NCBI GenBank assembly: GCA_963716925.1
Contig: CAVQUX010000014.1
Location: 868,001-932,000 of the forward strand
DNA from: DAISKN01 sp963716925
Lineage (GTDB): Bacteria; Acidobacteriota; Vicinamibacteria; Marinacidobacterales; SMYC01
Direction: 5' to 3'
Length of the DNA: 64,000 bases
How positions within the stretch are numbered: the first letter of the stretch is position 1; each line of letters begins with the position of its first letter. The notes under the pieces are model-generated. The model made no database searches. It saw nothing but the letters and a program-made list of their open reading frames with translations, and was not told the DNA's origin. Below are positions 26,270-35,303 of the stretch, piece after piece. The translations under genes were made by a program, and so were the position numbers.

Positions 26270-28657
26270 TTGCGCTCGCCGGCGGTCGCGCTCGCCGCCG
26301 CCTTCGTCGCCGGTCTCCTCCTCTCCGATCTCTCGAGCGCTCCCCCTGCGCTCGCCGGGATCTCCGCGGCTTGTCTGCTGGCCGCGGCCGCTGCTCTGGC
26401 CCGATTCCAGGGGCTTCTTCCGTCGGTCCTCGTCCTTTTCTCCTACGGTCTCCTGGGTCTTTGGGCGGGTGAGGCGCGCGCTCGCAATGCTCGGCAGAGC
26501 ATGCTTCTCGGCGCCTACCATCGGCTCGGAGAAAAAACTCTCGAAGGGCCGGCGCGGATCGAGGGCCGACTTCGCCGGGAGCCCGAGCTCGGGCGCGACG
26601 CCGCCTTCTTGACGCTCGACGCCGATACCATCCGGACGGGTAGAGACACCTACCGGGTCGAAGGCGGCCTTCGCGCGAGGGTCGCCGGAGAGCTCTCAGA
26701 ACGCCTCAAGGATCTCGAGGCCGCCGATCGGATCTCGCTCTGGGGGAGGCTGGACGAGCCTTCCTCGTTTGGAAACGAAGGCGGATTCGACGTTCGCCGC
26801 TACTTCGAAAGGCAGCGTCTCGACCTGACCGCCTCGGTGAAGAGCGCTCTCCTCGTCGAGAGGGAGAAGCCCGCTCGCTCGCCCCTGCGGGTCTCGCGCC
26901 TGAGGATCGCCGCGGCCAGGAGGCTCGCGAGGGCGCTCGGCGATCCGATGAAAGACACGCTGGGCGTCGTGGTCGCTCTCGTCACCGGAGACCGGGAGAT
27001 GCTCAGGCCCGAGCTCGAAGAGCTCTATCGCAAAGCGGGCATCTTCCACGTAATGGCCATCAGCGGAGCGCAGGTGGCGCTGGTCATTCTCGTCTTCTAC
27101 TTCCTCCTCAGGCGCCTCGGCGTCTCCGAGGTGGCGACGCTCTGGACGCTTCTCCTCGTGGTCCCGGTCTATGCGGAGTTCTGTGGAAGCGGTCCGCCGG
27201 TGGTGCGCGCCGCACTCGCCGCCTCGGTGGTTCTCGGGGCGCGCCTCCTCAGCCTCGATCGTCCCCACATGAACGCTCTGGCCTTCGCGGCGATTCTGCT
27301 TCTCCTGTGGGAGCCCCTCTGGCTGGAGGACCCTGGTTTTCAGCTCAGCTTCGCGGCGATGGCCGCCATCCTCTGGCTCTCCGCGCCTCTCGCCGACCGG
27401 CTGCGGCCTCTCGGCCTGCTGGCGACGCCGCTCGCGGTCTCGATCGCCGCGCAGTCGGTCGTCGTTCCCATCTCCGCGTGGCACTTCCATGGACTCACCT
27501 GGGTGGCGCCACTCGCGAGTCTGGTCGCGGTTCCGCTGTCGGGAGCGATCGTGATCGTAGGCCTCGCGCTGATCCCGCTCGCGGGTGTTCCGCTCGTCTC
27601 CGAGCTCCTGAGCCTTCTAGCCCACGCCTCGGTCTGGCTACTCACGGCGACGGCGCGGCTCGCCTCCGAGCTCCCGGGGGCGACGCTCGCCGTCGCCCGG
27701 CCCTCCTTCCTCTGGATGCTCGCGTACTACGGAGCCCTTGCCCTGCTCCGACACGGACGGGGACGAGCGCCCTCCGTCGGGCTCCTCGCTCTTTGTGGGC
27801 TTCTGGTGGCGCTCCCGTTCGGCAAGGGAGCAGCGGTAGGCGCGCAGGGGCGTCTGACGGTAACGGCGCTCGACGTCGGCCATGGCGACGCGATCCTTCT
27901 CTCGCTTCCGGAAGGACAGCGGGTCCTCGTGGACGGTGGAGGGCTCCCGGCCACGTCGTTCGACGTCGGACAGCGGGTGGTCCTTCCGTACCTTCTCGAT
28001 CACGGTGGCCGAAAGCTCGACGCCGTCGTCCTCACTCACGCCGATTACGATCACATCGGGGGGCTCTTCGCCATCGTCGATTCCATGCGGGTTCGAGAGG
28101 TCTGGGAGAGCGGCTCGAGGTGGGAGCAGCCCGCGTACCGCCGGATCCGTCAGGCGGCTCGCCGTCGGTCGGTCGGGCTCCGCCGGATACGGGCGGGAGA
28201 GAGCTTCGAATGGGGCGGGGTGTTCTGGGAGATTCTGGCCGCCTCCGGAGCTCGAGGATTGGAGTCGCCGGCGAACGAGAACGACCGGTCGATCGTGATG
28301 CGGCTGACGCTGGGAGCGTCGAGCGTTCTGCTCACGGGGGATGCCGGTGAGGAGCTCGAGCGGGCGCTTCTCTCGCAAGGCATCCCGCTCGAGGCCGACG
28401 TCCTGAAGGTGGGGCACCACGGGAGCCGGACCGCAACCAGCGCCCCGTTCCTCGAGGCGGTGCGCCCCCGCTTCGCGATCCTGTCGTCGCGCCAGAACGT
28501 GAGCTGGCCCCTTCCCTCGGAGACGGTTCTCGCCCGCCTGCGAGCAGCGGGAATCGACTACGCTCGAACCGACGTGGACGGAGCAATAACGGTTCGACTG
28601 GATGCGCAGGGAGGTATCGAAGTGGAGACGTTCCGGGGACGGAGAAAAGAACCGTAG
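26270..28657 (+). CDS. comEC: ComEC/Rec2 DNA-uptake channel protein
   Basis: 795 residues, starting with TTG at 26270 after a GGGGGGAGCGG box. N-terminal membrane helices and a DUF4131-type domain are followed by the competence channel domain with the hallmark FHVMAISGAQVALVIL and CGSGPPVVRAALAA segments. The C-terminus is a metallo-beta-lactamase-like domain (LDVGHGDAILLSLP, HADYDHIGG, LLTGDAGEELE, KVGHHGS), with the HxxxDH metal site intact. ComEC passes single-stranded DNA across the inner membrane. All three parts are present, so the gene looks functional; other competence genes are not in the window. Confidence 0.95.
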   Translation: MRSPAVALAAAFVAGLLLSDLSSAPPALAGISAACLLAAAAALARFQGLLPSVLVLFSYGLLGLWAGEARARNARQSMLLGAYHRLGEKTLEGPARIEGRLRREPELGRDAAFLTLDADTIRTGRDTYRVEGGLRARVAGELSERLKDLEAADRISLWGRLDEPSSFGNEGGFDVRRYFERQRLDLTASVKSALLVEREKPARSPLRVSRLRIAAARRLARALGDPMKDTLGVVVALVTGDREMLRPELEELYRKAGIFHVMAISGAQVALVILVFYFLLRRLGVSEVATLWTLLLVVPVYAEFCGSGPPVVRAALAASVVLGARLLSLDRPHMNALAFAAILLLLWEPLWLEDPGFQLSFAAMAAILWLSAPLADRLRPLGLLATPLAVSIAAQSVVVPISAWHFHGLTWVAPLASLVAVPLSGAIVIVGLALIPLAGVPLVSELLSLLAHASVWLLTATARLASELPGATLAVARPSFLWMLAYYGALALLRHGRGRAPSVGLLALCGLLVALPFGKGAAVGAQGRLTVTALDVGHGDAILLSLPEGQRVLVDGGGLPATSFDVGQRVVLPYLLDHGGRKLDAVVLTHADYDHIGGLFAIVDSMRVREVWESGSRWEQPAYRRIRQAARRRSVGLRRIRAGESFEWGGVFWEILAASGARGLESPANENDRSIVMRLTLGASSVLLTGDAGEELERALLSQGIPLEADVLKVGHHGSRTATSAPFLEAVRPRFAILSSRQNVSWPLPSETVLARLRAAGIDYARTDVDGAITVRLDAQGGIEVETFRGRRKEP

Positions 28658-28688
28658 AGTGGGCGGGAGCCTTCCCCGCCTACTCTAC
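28654..28688. terminator. Shared bidirectional hairpin between comEC and mazG
   Basis: A 14-base-pair stem (GTAGAGTGGGCGGG with one G-T wobble against CCCGCCTACTCTAC) and a 7-base loop. The TAG stop codons of both convergent genes lie inside its two arms. No T-run follows on either side, so it may work by blocking read-through or by a factor-aided route. Confidence 0.6.
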
Positions 28689-29462
28689 CGTTCGATTCTT
28701 CGCTTCTTTCCAGAGGTGGTCCAGCTCTTCCATGTCCGCGTCGCTCACAGAGCGTCCTTGCGCTCGAAGCGCGTTCTCGAGATAGCGGAACCGCTCGCTG
28801 AACTTCTCGATCGCGCCCGTGAGCGCGACCTCCGCGTCCACGTCGAGGTGCCTGGCCAAATTGACGAGGGCGAAAAGGATGTCGCCCAACTCCTCCTCGA
28901 CTGCGGCGGGACTCCTCGAGGAGACCGCTCCCTGGAGCTCCTCCAACTCTTCGTCGAGCTTCGCTTTGACTTCTTCCGCGGACTTCCAGTCGAAGCCGGC
29001 CTTGGCCGCGCGCGAGGAAATCTTCTGCGCCCGGGCGAGCGCCGCGAGCGATCGGGGAACGCCATCGAGGACCGAATCTTTCTTCTCCTTCTCGCGCCGC
29101 TTGATCTCGTCCCAGCGTTCGAGGGCCTGGCCGGCGCTCGAGACTCTTTCGGTCTCGAACACGTGCGGGTGCCGTCGAACGAGCTTGTCGTGGATCCCGC
29201 GGATCACCTCGTCCATGCCGAAGAGCTTCTCCTCGACGGCGATCTGGTTGACGAAGACCACCTCGAGCAGCAGGTCGCCGAGCTCCTCCCGGATGGAATC
29301 CGTCTCACCGCCGTTTATGGCCTCGACGAGCTCGTAGGCTTCCTCGAGAATGAACGGGCGCAGCGACCTGAGCGTCTGCTCGCGATCCCACGGGCACCCG
29401 TCGGGAGCTCGCAAACGGGCCATGAGCTGAAGGAGCTTCCGAAGCTCGTCACCTGCGGGCAT
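28680..29462 (-). CDS. mazG: MazG nucleoside triphosphate pyrophosphohydrolase
   Basis: A 260-residue all-helical NTP pyrophosphatase that cleans non-canonical nucleotides from the pool. Two MazG domains are visible. The first has GCPWDREQTLRSLRPFILEEAYELVEAI and REELGDLLLEVVFVNQIA, with the EExxE..ExxD metal ligands; the second has KAKLDEELEELQGAV and EEELGDILFALVNLARHL. Length is the full two-domain form found in E. coli. It converges on comEC with a shared hairpin. Its start at 29462 lies some 60 bases from the promoter region of the DUF1844 gene. Confidence 0.95.
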   Translation of the reverse strand: MPAGDELRKLLQLMARLRAPDGCPWDREQTLRSLRPFILEEAYELVEAINGGETDSIREELGDLLLEVVFVNQIAVEEKLFGMDEVIRGIHDKLVRRHPHVFETERVSSAGQALERWDEIKRREKEKKDSVLDGVPRSLAALARAQKISSRAAKAGFDWKSAEEVKAKLDEELEELQGAVSSRSPAAVEEELGDILFALVNLARHLDVDAEVALTGAIEKFSERFRYLENALRAQGRSVSDADMEELDHLWKEAKNRTVE

Positions 29463-29525
29463 CGAGTTCCAGGATTCGTGTCGCTAAAACCATGAGAAGA
29501 CGCGAGATAGGACTGGAGCTGTCTA

Positions 29526-29554
29526 TTGATCCACCCAAATCGGCATGTTATCTT
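29526..29554 (+). promoter_or_regulatory. Sigma-70-type promoter for DUF1844 gene
   Basis: TTGATC (29526-29531) and TATCTT (29549-29554) with a 17-base spacer. The leader to the ATG at 29668 is about 105 bases. The local sequence is more AT-rich than the surroundings. Confidence 0.5.
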
Positions 29555-29667
29555 AGCTTATTGCCCCCGGCCTTGGACAAGAACGCCGAGATCCAATTCC
29601 AGCGGACCGGGACCATCATCGTCTCGAAATAAAACCGACCCACACCGGGTGCGTGTCAGCAGAAATC

Positions 29668-30084
29668 ATGAGCGAGCAAGAGGAGCAGAACAAGGGCTTC
29701 AAAGTCACCGACCGGCGATCCTTCAACCGGGAGGGCGATCGCATCGTCCAGCAGGAGGAAGAACGAGAGGTGGTCGAGGTCCCGCCGGCGGCGGCGGCTG
29801 ACGCACGTCTGCGCACCGAGTCCGCGGGAAGACTCGAGCCGTTGTTCCTGGATCTCCTGAGCCTGCTGGCGACGCAGGCGTCTCTCGCGCTGGGCTCGCC
29901 GCATCCCATGACCGGCGAGGCTCACGACGACCTCGAGATGGCTCGCACGATGATCTCGATGATCGAGGTCCTGAGAACCAAGACCAAGGGCAATCTTGCC
30001 CGCGACGAGGAGCGAGCCCTCGACGAGATCCTCTATCAGCTCCGAATGGAGTTCACGAAAAAGGCGAAGGCAGCGAAACGCTAG
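29668..30084 (+). CDS. DUF1844 family protein
   Basis: 138 residues. The N-terminal half is charged and probably flexible (FKVTDRRSFNREGDRIVQQEEE). The C-terminal half matches DUF1844: FLDLLSLLATQASLALGSP, then ARTMISMIEVLRTKTKGNLARDEERALDEILYQLRMEF, two amphipathic helices. The family is common in Acidobacteriota, Deltaproteobacteria and Chlorobi and its role is unknown. The ATG at 29668 is preferred over a GTG five codons earlier by family length. The following gene begins 46 bases downstream. Confidence 0.8.
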   Translation: MSEQEEQNKGFKVTDRRSFNREGDRIVQQEEEREVVEVPPAAAADARLRTESAGRLEPLFLDLLSLLATQASLALGSPHPMTGEAHDDLEMARTMISMIEVLRTKTKGNLARDEERALDEILYQLRMEFTKKAKAAKR

Positions 30085-30129
30085 TGCCGTTCTCCCGCGC
30101 TCCGGTGAAGACGAAAGAGTCGGGCATCG

Positions 30130-32109
30130 ATGTCGGACGCGGCACGGCCGGAGCGCATGCTAGCCCGCGAGGATAAGGCGCGAATCTTGGCGAATTCCGA
30201 GAAGAGACCGCGGCCGGTGACCGCGAGGCTGGGCCTCGTGCTCTCGATCCTCGCCGCCGGGATCCTCCTGGCGAGCGATGGGCAAGGTGCGCAGGGCGGT
30301 CAAGGGGAGAAGGAGCCCCCGGTCTCGCTCCACACCTCCTTCGACTATTTCTGGCGTCGATATCTCGTGGCGGTGAGCGGGAACGACGCCGACACCGCCA
30401 GCCGCATGCTGGAGGAGATCCGCAGGCTACGGGTGGAGCGCAACGCATTTCATCTCCACGACGTGGGAATGTGCTTCGTGTACCAGGGGTTCGCGCATAT
30501 CGAGGGCGGGAATCTGGAGGAGGCGCGGAAGAACTTCGATATCGCGCGGGAGCTCGCCCCCGATCTGCCGACCGCCTACTGGGGCCTGGCGCGGCTATCG
30601 GAGCGGCAGGGCATTCTCTCCTATCCGAGCTCGATCCTGTACCGGATCCAGGCGCAGATCCGAGGGCTGCGCTCGGAGCGAGACGGCCCCTTCGCGGGCT
30701 GGAACTTCCTGTTCCTGGTGTTCTCCACGTTCGCGGCGTCGTTCTTTCTCTTCGCCCTGATCATGGTCTATCGCTACGGAACGCTCGTGTACCACGATTT
30801 CCAGGAGCGGCTCGGCGCAACCTGGGGACGAAGAGCCCTCCTGGCGGCGACGCTGGCAACCCTGTTGTTCCCGCTGATGCTGACCGCGGGTCCCGGATGG
30901 CTCGCTCCTCTCTGGCTCGCCGTCACCTTCGGCTACCAGACGATGAAAGAGCGCGCGGTGTCGGTCCTGGGCCTCATCGTGCTCCTCAGCGCCGCGCCTT
31001 TCGCCGAGCTCTACTCGGGATGGGCGAAGGCGTCGTCGAACCCGCTGTACCAGGCCGCTCTCTCGAGCTTGACCGGCTCGTTCGATCCGGCGGACGTGAC
31101 TCTTCTCCGGCAGGCGGCGAAGGACCATCCCGCGGACCACGATCTCCAGTTCCTGCTGGCGACGCAGTACAAGAACCTCGGCGACTATGAGCTCGCGGCG
31201 GATCAATACCGGAGGATCCTCGACGCCTACCCCGGCGATCTCGACTCCCGCATGAACCTCGGCAACATCTACTTCGCTCAGCTCGACTGGGAGGGGGCGC
31301 TCGTCCAGTACAACCAGGTGCTGGGAGCGGACACCACCAAGGCGAAGGCTTACTACAACAAGAGCCTCGCCCACGCGGAGAACTTCCAGTTCGCCGAGCG
31401 CGAGGAAGCCCGGCTCCGTGCCGAGAGCCTCGACTCCGCCGGCGTCGCCGCCCACGAAAGGCGCACCGGGGACTACCGCGTGGTGGAGGACGCGCGCCTC
31501 GACGAGATGGCGATCCTCTCGAAGTTCTTCGGGCTCTCCCAGGGAATCAGCGATTCGCCCGCGGGCGGAAGCCTCGGGCTCTCCCTCGTCGCGGGCTGGG
31601 GGGCTCGCTTCGTCGTCGCTCCCATCCTGTTCGGGGCCCTGATCGTGGCTCTCGAGCTGGTATTCAGCGATCGAAAGCTGACCCAGAGGTGCCGGAAGTG
31701 CGGGAGCGCTTTCTGCGGGCGATGCCAGATCGGAACCGGGCGCAAGGGCCTGTGCACCCAGTGCTATCACCTGTTCTTCATGAAGGACGGCGTCTCGGCG
31801 ACGGCGCGCAACGACAAGCTGTCTCAGGTCCAGCGGGCTAGCCGCACCCGCGGCCTTCTGTTTCGTGCGCTCTCGGTCGTCGCCCCCGGTGCGGGCCACA
31901 TCAGCCAAGGCATGCCTCTCGTCGGAATCCTTCTCCTGTTCGTCTGGATCCTGGGAGGACTCGCGATCGCCTTTCGCGGCTCGCTCTACGCTCTTCCCGA
32001 CGGCCTCCTGGGCCTCGGGTCGGGCCTCCCCATCCTGCTCCTGGCGATGATGGCGATGTCCCTCGCGGCGGCGAACTTCCTCGTCCGCTCCGCCCGGGGG
32101 CGCGGATAA
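30130..32109 (+). CDS. TPR membrane protein with zinc ribbon, unknown function
   Basis: A 659-residue inner-membrane protein. One N-terminal hydrophobic segment (LGLVLSILAAGILLASDG) precedes a periplasmic region with a TPR-like helix pair. Several membrane helices follow (around residues 195-300), then classical TPR repeats (DHDLQFLLATQYKNLGDYELAADQYRRIL, MNLGNIYFAQLDWEGALVQYNQVL, KAYYNKSLAHAENFQFAERE). After a further helix there is a four-cysteine zinc ribbon (CRKCGSAFCGRC ... CTQCYHLF), and finally two or three helices. It sits three bases upstream of the DUF4388 gene, so the pair probably work together, possibly in envelope sensing or pilus-related control. No function is assigned. Confidence 0.7.
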   Translation: MSDAARPERMLAREDKARILANSEKRPRPVTARLGLVLSILAAGILLASDGQGAQGGQGEKEPPVSLHTSFDYFWRRYLVAVSGNDADTASRMLEEIRRLRVERNAFHLHDVGMCFVYQGFAHIEGGNLEEARKNFDIARELAPDLPTAYWGLARLSERQGILSYPSSILYRIQAQIRGLRSERDGPFAGWNFLFLVFSTFAASFFLFALIMVYRYGTLVYHDFQERLGATWGRRALLAATLATLLFPLMLTAGPGWLAPLWLAVTFGYQTMKERAVSVLGLIVLLSAAPFAELYSGWAKASSNPLYQAALSSLTGSFDPADVTLLRQAAKDHPADHDLQFLLATQYKNLGDYELAADQYRRILDAYPGDLDSRMNLGNIYFAQLDWEGALVQYNQVLGADTTKAKAYYNKSLAHAENFQFAEREEARLRAESLDSAGVAAHERRTGDYRVVEDARLDEMAILSKFFGLSQGISDSPAGGSLGLSLVAGWGARFVVAPILFGALIVALELVFSDRKLTQRCRKCGSAFCGRCQIGTGRKGLCTQCYHLFFMKDGVSATARNDKLSQVQRASRTRGLLFRALSVVAPGAGHISQGMPLVGILLLFVWILGGLAIAFRGSLYALPDGLLGLGSGLPILLLAMMAMSLAAANFLVRSARGRG

Positions 32110-32112
32110 CTC

Positions 32113-33408
32113 ATGGCTCTTTCCGGCACCCTCAAGGACTTCGCCCTTCCCGACATCTTCCAGCTCATCGGGATGCAGCGGAAGACCGGTCTTCTCACGC
32201 TCGAGAACGATCGCGAGACGGTGACGGTGGTCTTCGAGCAGGGCATGGTGGTGCACGCCGACTCCACGGTACGCCGGCTCGACGACCTCCTCGGGAGCGT
32301 CCTCGTCCGCCAGGGGAAGATGCGCAAGGACGTGCTCGAGGAAGCGCTCTCGAAGCAGAAGGTCTCGATGCAGCGGCTCGGCTTCATCCTCGTGAGCCAG
32401 GGCTACATCAGCCGCGACGACCTGAAAGGCGCGCTCTCCGAGCAGGTGCAGCAGATCGTCTTCCGCGTATTCCGGTGGAAGTCGGGCCGCTACCATTTCG
32501 ATCCCGCGGCGGAGGCGGATTACGACCGCGAGAACGTACAGCCGGTCTCGACCGACCATATCCTCATGGAGGGGATTCGGCGGGTCGACGAATGGCCGAT
32601 CATCGAGAAACGGATCCCTTCGCTCGATTTCGTTTTCCGACCCCTGGTGCCGGTGAAACAGATCCGGGTCGAGGAAGGGCCCAAGGACGGTGGAGGGCTC
32701 GAAGCGGCTCTCGGAAATCTGGAGGGCAGCGGCGGCGGAAACGCCAATGCCACTTCCGAGGTGGTGATGGGGCCGACGGAGCTCTCCATCTACAAGCTGC
32801 TCGACGGCCATCGCTCCATTTCGACGCTGATGGAGATGACCGGCCTCTCCGACTTCGACGTCTGCCGGACGCTCTTCGATTTCATCGACCGCAACCTGGT
32901 GGCGCCCGCGGGGCAGGAGCAGGCGAAGATTTCCGTGGAGCCCGGAGGGCGGCGGGGACCCGCTCCCGCTCCCAGCGAAGGCGCGGGAACCATCGCTCTC
33001 GCCGTCGTCCTCGTGCTTTCGGCGGTGGGTCTCGTGGTATCGGCGGCGACGCCGTTCCGGGTGCCCGCGAGCGCGAATCTCTTCCACGAAGAAGCGCCCG
33101 CGATCCAGGCGAGCCTCGACATGGCCCGCATGCAGCGCTTGGCCGAAGCCCTTCGCATCTACTGCTTGACGTTCGGCAACTATCCGGCGAGCCTCGAAGA
33201 CCTGGTGAACGCCAGTCCGTCGCTGCTTTCGACCGAGGACCTGCTGGCGACCAACGGCGAGAGATTCGGCTACCAGGCTCAGCAGGGTCGGGTGGTGATC
33301 GAAGCCTCCGACGCGTCGGGGGTGCCGTACTTGAGCATCGCGCGGGAGATCCTCCCGGGAGAGGTTACCCTTGGGGGCGCCGCTCCGGTAGGATCCTCGA
33401 GCCCGTGA
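32113..33408 (+). CDS. DUF4388 (PATAN) domain protein with C-terminal membrane anchor
   Basis: 431 residues. The N-terminal 100 residues are a DUF4388/PATAN domain (LSGTLKDFALPDIFQLIGMQRKTGLLTLEN, GMVVHADS), found in regulators linked to type IV pili and gliding. A helical region resembling the GspE N-terminal/MshEN part follows (LGSVLVRQGKMRKDVLEEALSKQ, LGFILVSQGYISRDDL). A second domain contains LSIYKLLDGHRSISTLMEMTGLSDFDVCRTLFDFIDR, a winged-helix-like fold. A membrane helix near residue 300 leads to an exported tail with a pilin-like LAEALRIYCLTFGNYPASLEDLV. The function is unknown; signalling to a surface apparatus is the best guess. Confidence 0.75.
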   Translation: MALSGTLKDFALPDIFQLIGMQRKTGLLTLENDRETVTVVFEQGMVVHADSTVRRLDDLLGSVLVRQGKMRKDVLEEALSKQKVSMQRLGFILVSQGYISRDDLKGALSEQVQQIVFRVFRWKSGRYHFDPAAEADYDRENVQPVSTDHILMEGIRRVDEWPIIEKRIPSLDFVFRPLVPVKQIRVEEGPKDGGGLEAALGNLEGSGGGNANATSEVVMGPTELSIYKLLDGHRSISTLMEMTGLSDFDVCRTLFDFIDRNLVAPAGQEQAKISVEPGGRRGPAPAPSEGAGTIALAVVLVLSAVGLVVSAATPFRVPASANLFHEEAPAIQASLDMARMQRLAEALRIYCLTFGNYPASLEDLVNASPSLLSTEDLLATNGERFGYQAQQGRVVIEASDASGVPYLSIAREILPGEVTLGGAAPVGSSSP

Positions 33409-33430
33409 CCTGCCGAGGCCGGCTCGGGGA

Positions 33431-34388
33431 ATGATGAAAGTCTCCTATTATCCAGACGTCGATCTGCGCGGAGGCGCGCGGCCGGCGGTGACGCTCGGAA
33501 ACTTCGACGGCGTCCATCTCGGCCACCAGCGCGCGTTCGCGCTTCTCAAAGAACGGGCCCGGGCGCTTCAAGCGCCCTCGGTCGCCGTGACGTTCGAGCC
33601 ACATCCGGTGAGCGTTCTCCGCCCCGACAACGCTCCCAAGCGGATCCTCACGCCGAAGCTCAAGCAGGAAGTGATCGCCGCTCACTCGATCGACCATCTG
33701 GTGGTCATCCATTTCACCAGGGAGTTCTCGCGCATCACCGCGGAGGAGTTCGTGAGCCGCGTCCTGGTGGAGAAGCTCCAGGTGGCCGAGCTGGTGCTGG
33801 GCGCGAATTTCCGGTTCGGACACGGCAGGGAGGGCGATCTCCGGTCGCTGCGGACTCTCGGCGAGAGGTTCGCCTTCGTCGTGCACCAGGTGGAGGCCGA
33901 AGGGCACGGGGGCGAGGTCATCTCGAGCTCCCGGATTCCGCCGGAGCCTGGAGGAGGGCGCGGTCGAGGAAGCAGCGGCGATGCTCGGACGGCCGTACTT
34001 CTTCGAGGGAGACGTCGTCCGCGGGGATGGGCGGGGGAAGCTCATGGGCTTTCCCACGGCCAACCTGAAGGTCGACGGCGACGTGCTCGTGGCCGACGGG
34101 GTCTACGTCACCGAGGCCACGGTCGCCGGCGCGCTCGTCCCCGGCATGACGCACGTAGGAAGGCGCCCTACCTTCGGCCTCGAGGAGCGCGTGGTCGAAA
34201 CCCACCTGTTCGATTTCGACCGGGACCTCTACAACGCCCGGATGCGCCTCCACTTCCACCACCGGATCCGCGGCACGGTGAAATTTTCGTCCGCCGAGGC
34301 CCTCCAGGAGCGGCTCCGCCTGGATCGCGAGGAGGCGCTTCGCTATCTCCAGGGTCTTCGTACCCGGCGACGGAACCTTGTAGTGTAG
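33431..34388 (+). CDS. ribF: Bifunctional riboflavin kinase/FAD synthetase, one +1 indel
   Basis: RibF converts riboflavin to FMN and FAD. The N-terminal FAD synthetase domain is in one frame (TLGNFDGVHLGHQRAFALL, VTFEPHPVSVL, LGANFRFGHGREGD, ISSSRI). The C-terminal riboflavin kinase is in the next frame (GDVVRGDGRGKLMGFPTANL, GVYVTEATV, VETHLFDFDRDLYN). Skipping one C near 33938 joins them as SSSRIRRSLEEGAVEEAAAMLG, exactly the family's linker. The restored protein has about 318 residues, normal for RibF. Since the gene is essential in most bacteria, a sequencing or assembly error is likely. Confidence 0.9.
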
Positions 34389-34440
34389 AATCCGTAGACA
34401 TACGGGGCTCGACCAACATGCATCCCTTCTGGAGCGGAAA

Positions 34441-34800
34441 TTGCCCGATTTGACGGTGGAATGCCGGCAAGTAGGCGACGTGACCGTCATCTCGCCCAGG
34501 GGTTTCATCAACGCCCACACCGTCAGGCAGTTCGAGCAGGCGCTCGCCGGCGCTCTCACCGACGGCAGCCAGAAAATCCTGATCAACGGCTCCGGGCTCG
34601 CCTATATCGCGAGCGCCGGGCTCGGAGTGATCATGGGCGTGATCGAGGAGGTCCGCTCGCGCGGCGGGGACATCCGGCTCGCGGAGCTCAACGAGACGGT
34701 GCGGAACATCTTCGAAGTGCTCGGGTTCAACCACCTCTGCCGGGTGCTGGGCTCCGAGCGCGAGGGTCTGGAGAGCTACCACCCGATCGCCGGCGGCTGA
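34441..34800 (+). CDS. STAS-domain anti-sigma factor antagonist (SpoIIAA/RsbV-like)
   Basis: A 119-residue STAS protein starting with TTG at 34441. The loop with the phosphorylatable serine is LAYIASAGLGVIMGVIEEV, where the family has a DS(S/A)GL motif; here the residue before serine is Ala instead of Asp, but the serine is kept. Such proteins bind the HATPase partner when unphosphorylated. The next genes encode that ATPase and a PP2C phosphatase, forming a partner-switching cascade. A GGAGCGG box lies just upstream. Confidence 0.88.
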   Translation: MPDLTVECRQVGDVTVISPRGFINAHTVRQFEQALAGALTDGSQKILINGSGLAYIASAGLGVIMGVIEEVRSRGGDIRLAELNETVRNIFEVLGFNHLCRVLGSEREGLESYHPIAGG

Positions 34801-34806
34801 GCCCAG

Positions 34807-35280
34807 ATGCCGACGAAGCCTCGAAAGCGTCAGCCTGAGCGGAAGCGCGCTCTGATGGAGCTCCGGTTCCCGAGCGAGAACCGATACCTCCACATGGTCC
34901 ACCAGCTCGCCAAGACTCTCGCGGAATCGACGGGGTTCGAGGCGATCGAGGCGGAACAGATCGCTCTCGCCGTCGACGAGGCGGCGACCAACGTCATCCA
35001 GCACGCCTACGGGGGGGAGCCCGGCCACGAGATCGAGGTTCATTTCGATCCGGAGGGCGAGAGCCTGGATATCGTTATCTTCCACGAAGGCGAGCCTCTC
35101 GAGTCCGTCCCGGTTCCGGAGTTCGACCTCGACAAGCTCGTGGCGGAGAAGCGCAAGGGCGGACTCGGCCTCACCATCATGCGCCAGATGATGGACAAGG
35201 TGGAGCACGGCCGGGCGGGGACGGGCAGGAACATGTGCGTCATGGTCCGGTACAAGCAGAAGGGATCCGAGAGGAGCTAG
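34807..35280 (+). CDS. RsbW/SpoIIAB-like serine kinase (GHKL ATPase)
   Basis: A 157-residue HATPase of the anti-sigma kinase family. The N-box is ALAVDEAATNVIQHAYGG near residue 55, and the G-boxes appear as IVIFHEGEPLE and KRKGGLGLTIMRQMMD. Such kinases phosphorylate the STAS partner and sequester a target regulator. The gene is seven bases after the STAS gene and 23 before the phosphatase. No sigma factor is encoded here, so the target is elsewhere or is not a sigma factor. Confidence 0.88.
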   Translation: MPTKPRKRQPERKRALMELRFPSENRYLHMVHQLAKTLAESTGFEAIEAEQIALAVDEAATNVIQHAYGGEPGHEIEVHFDPEGESLDIVIFHEGEPLESVPVPEFDLDKLVAEKRKGGLGLTIMRQMMDKVEHGRAGTGRNMCVMVRYKQKGSERS

Positions 35281-35303
35281 GCCGCGGGCCTGAGCCTCAC
35301 GCC

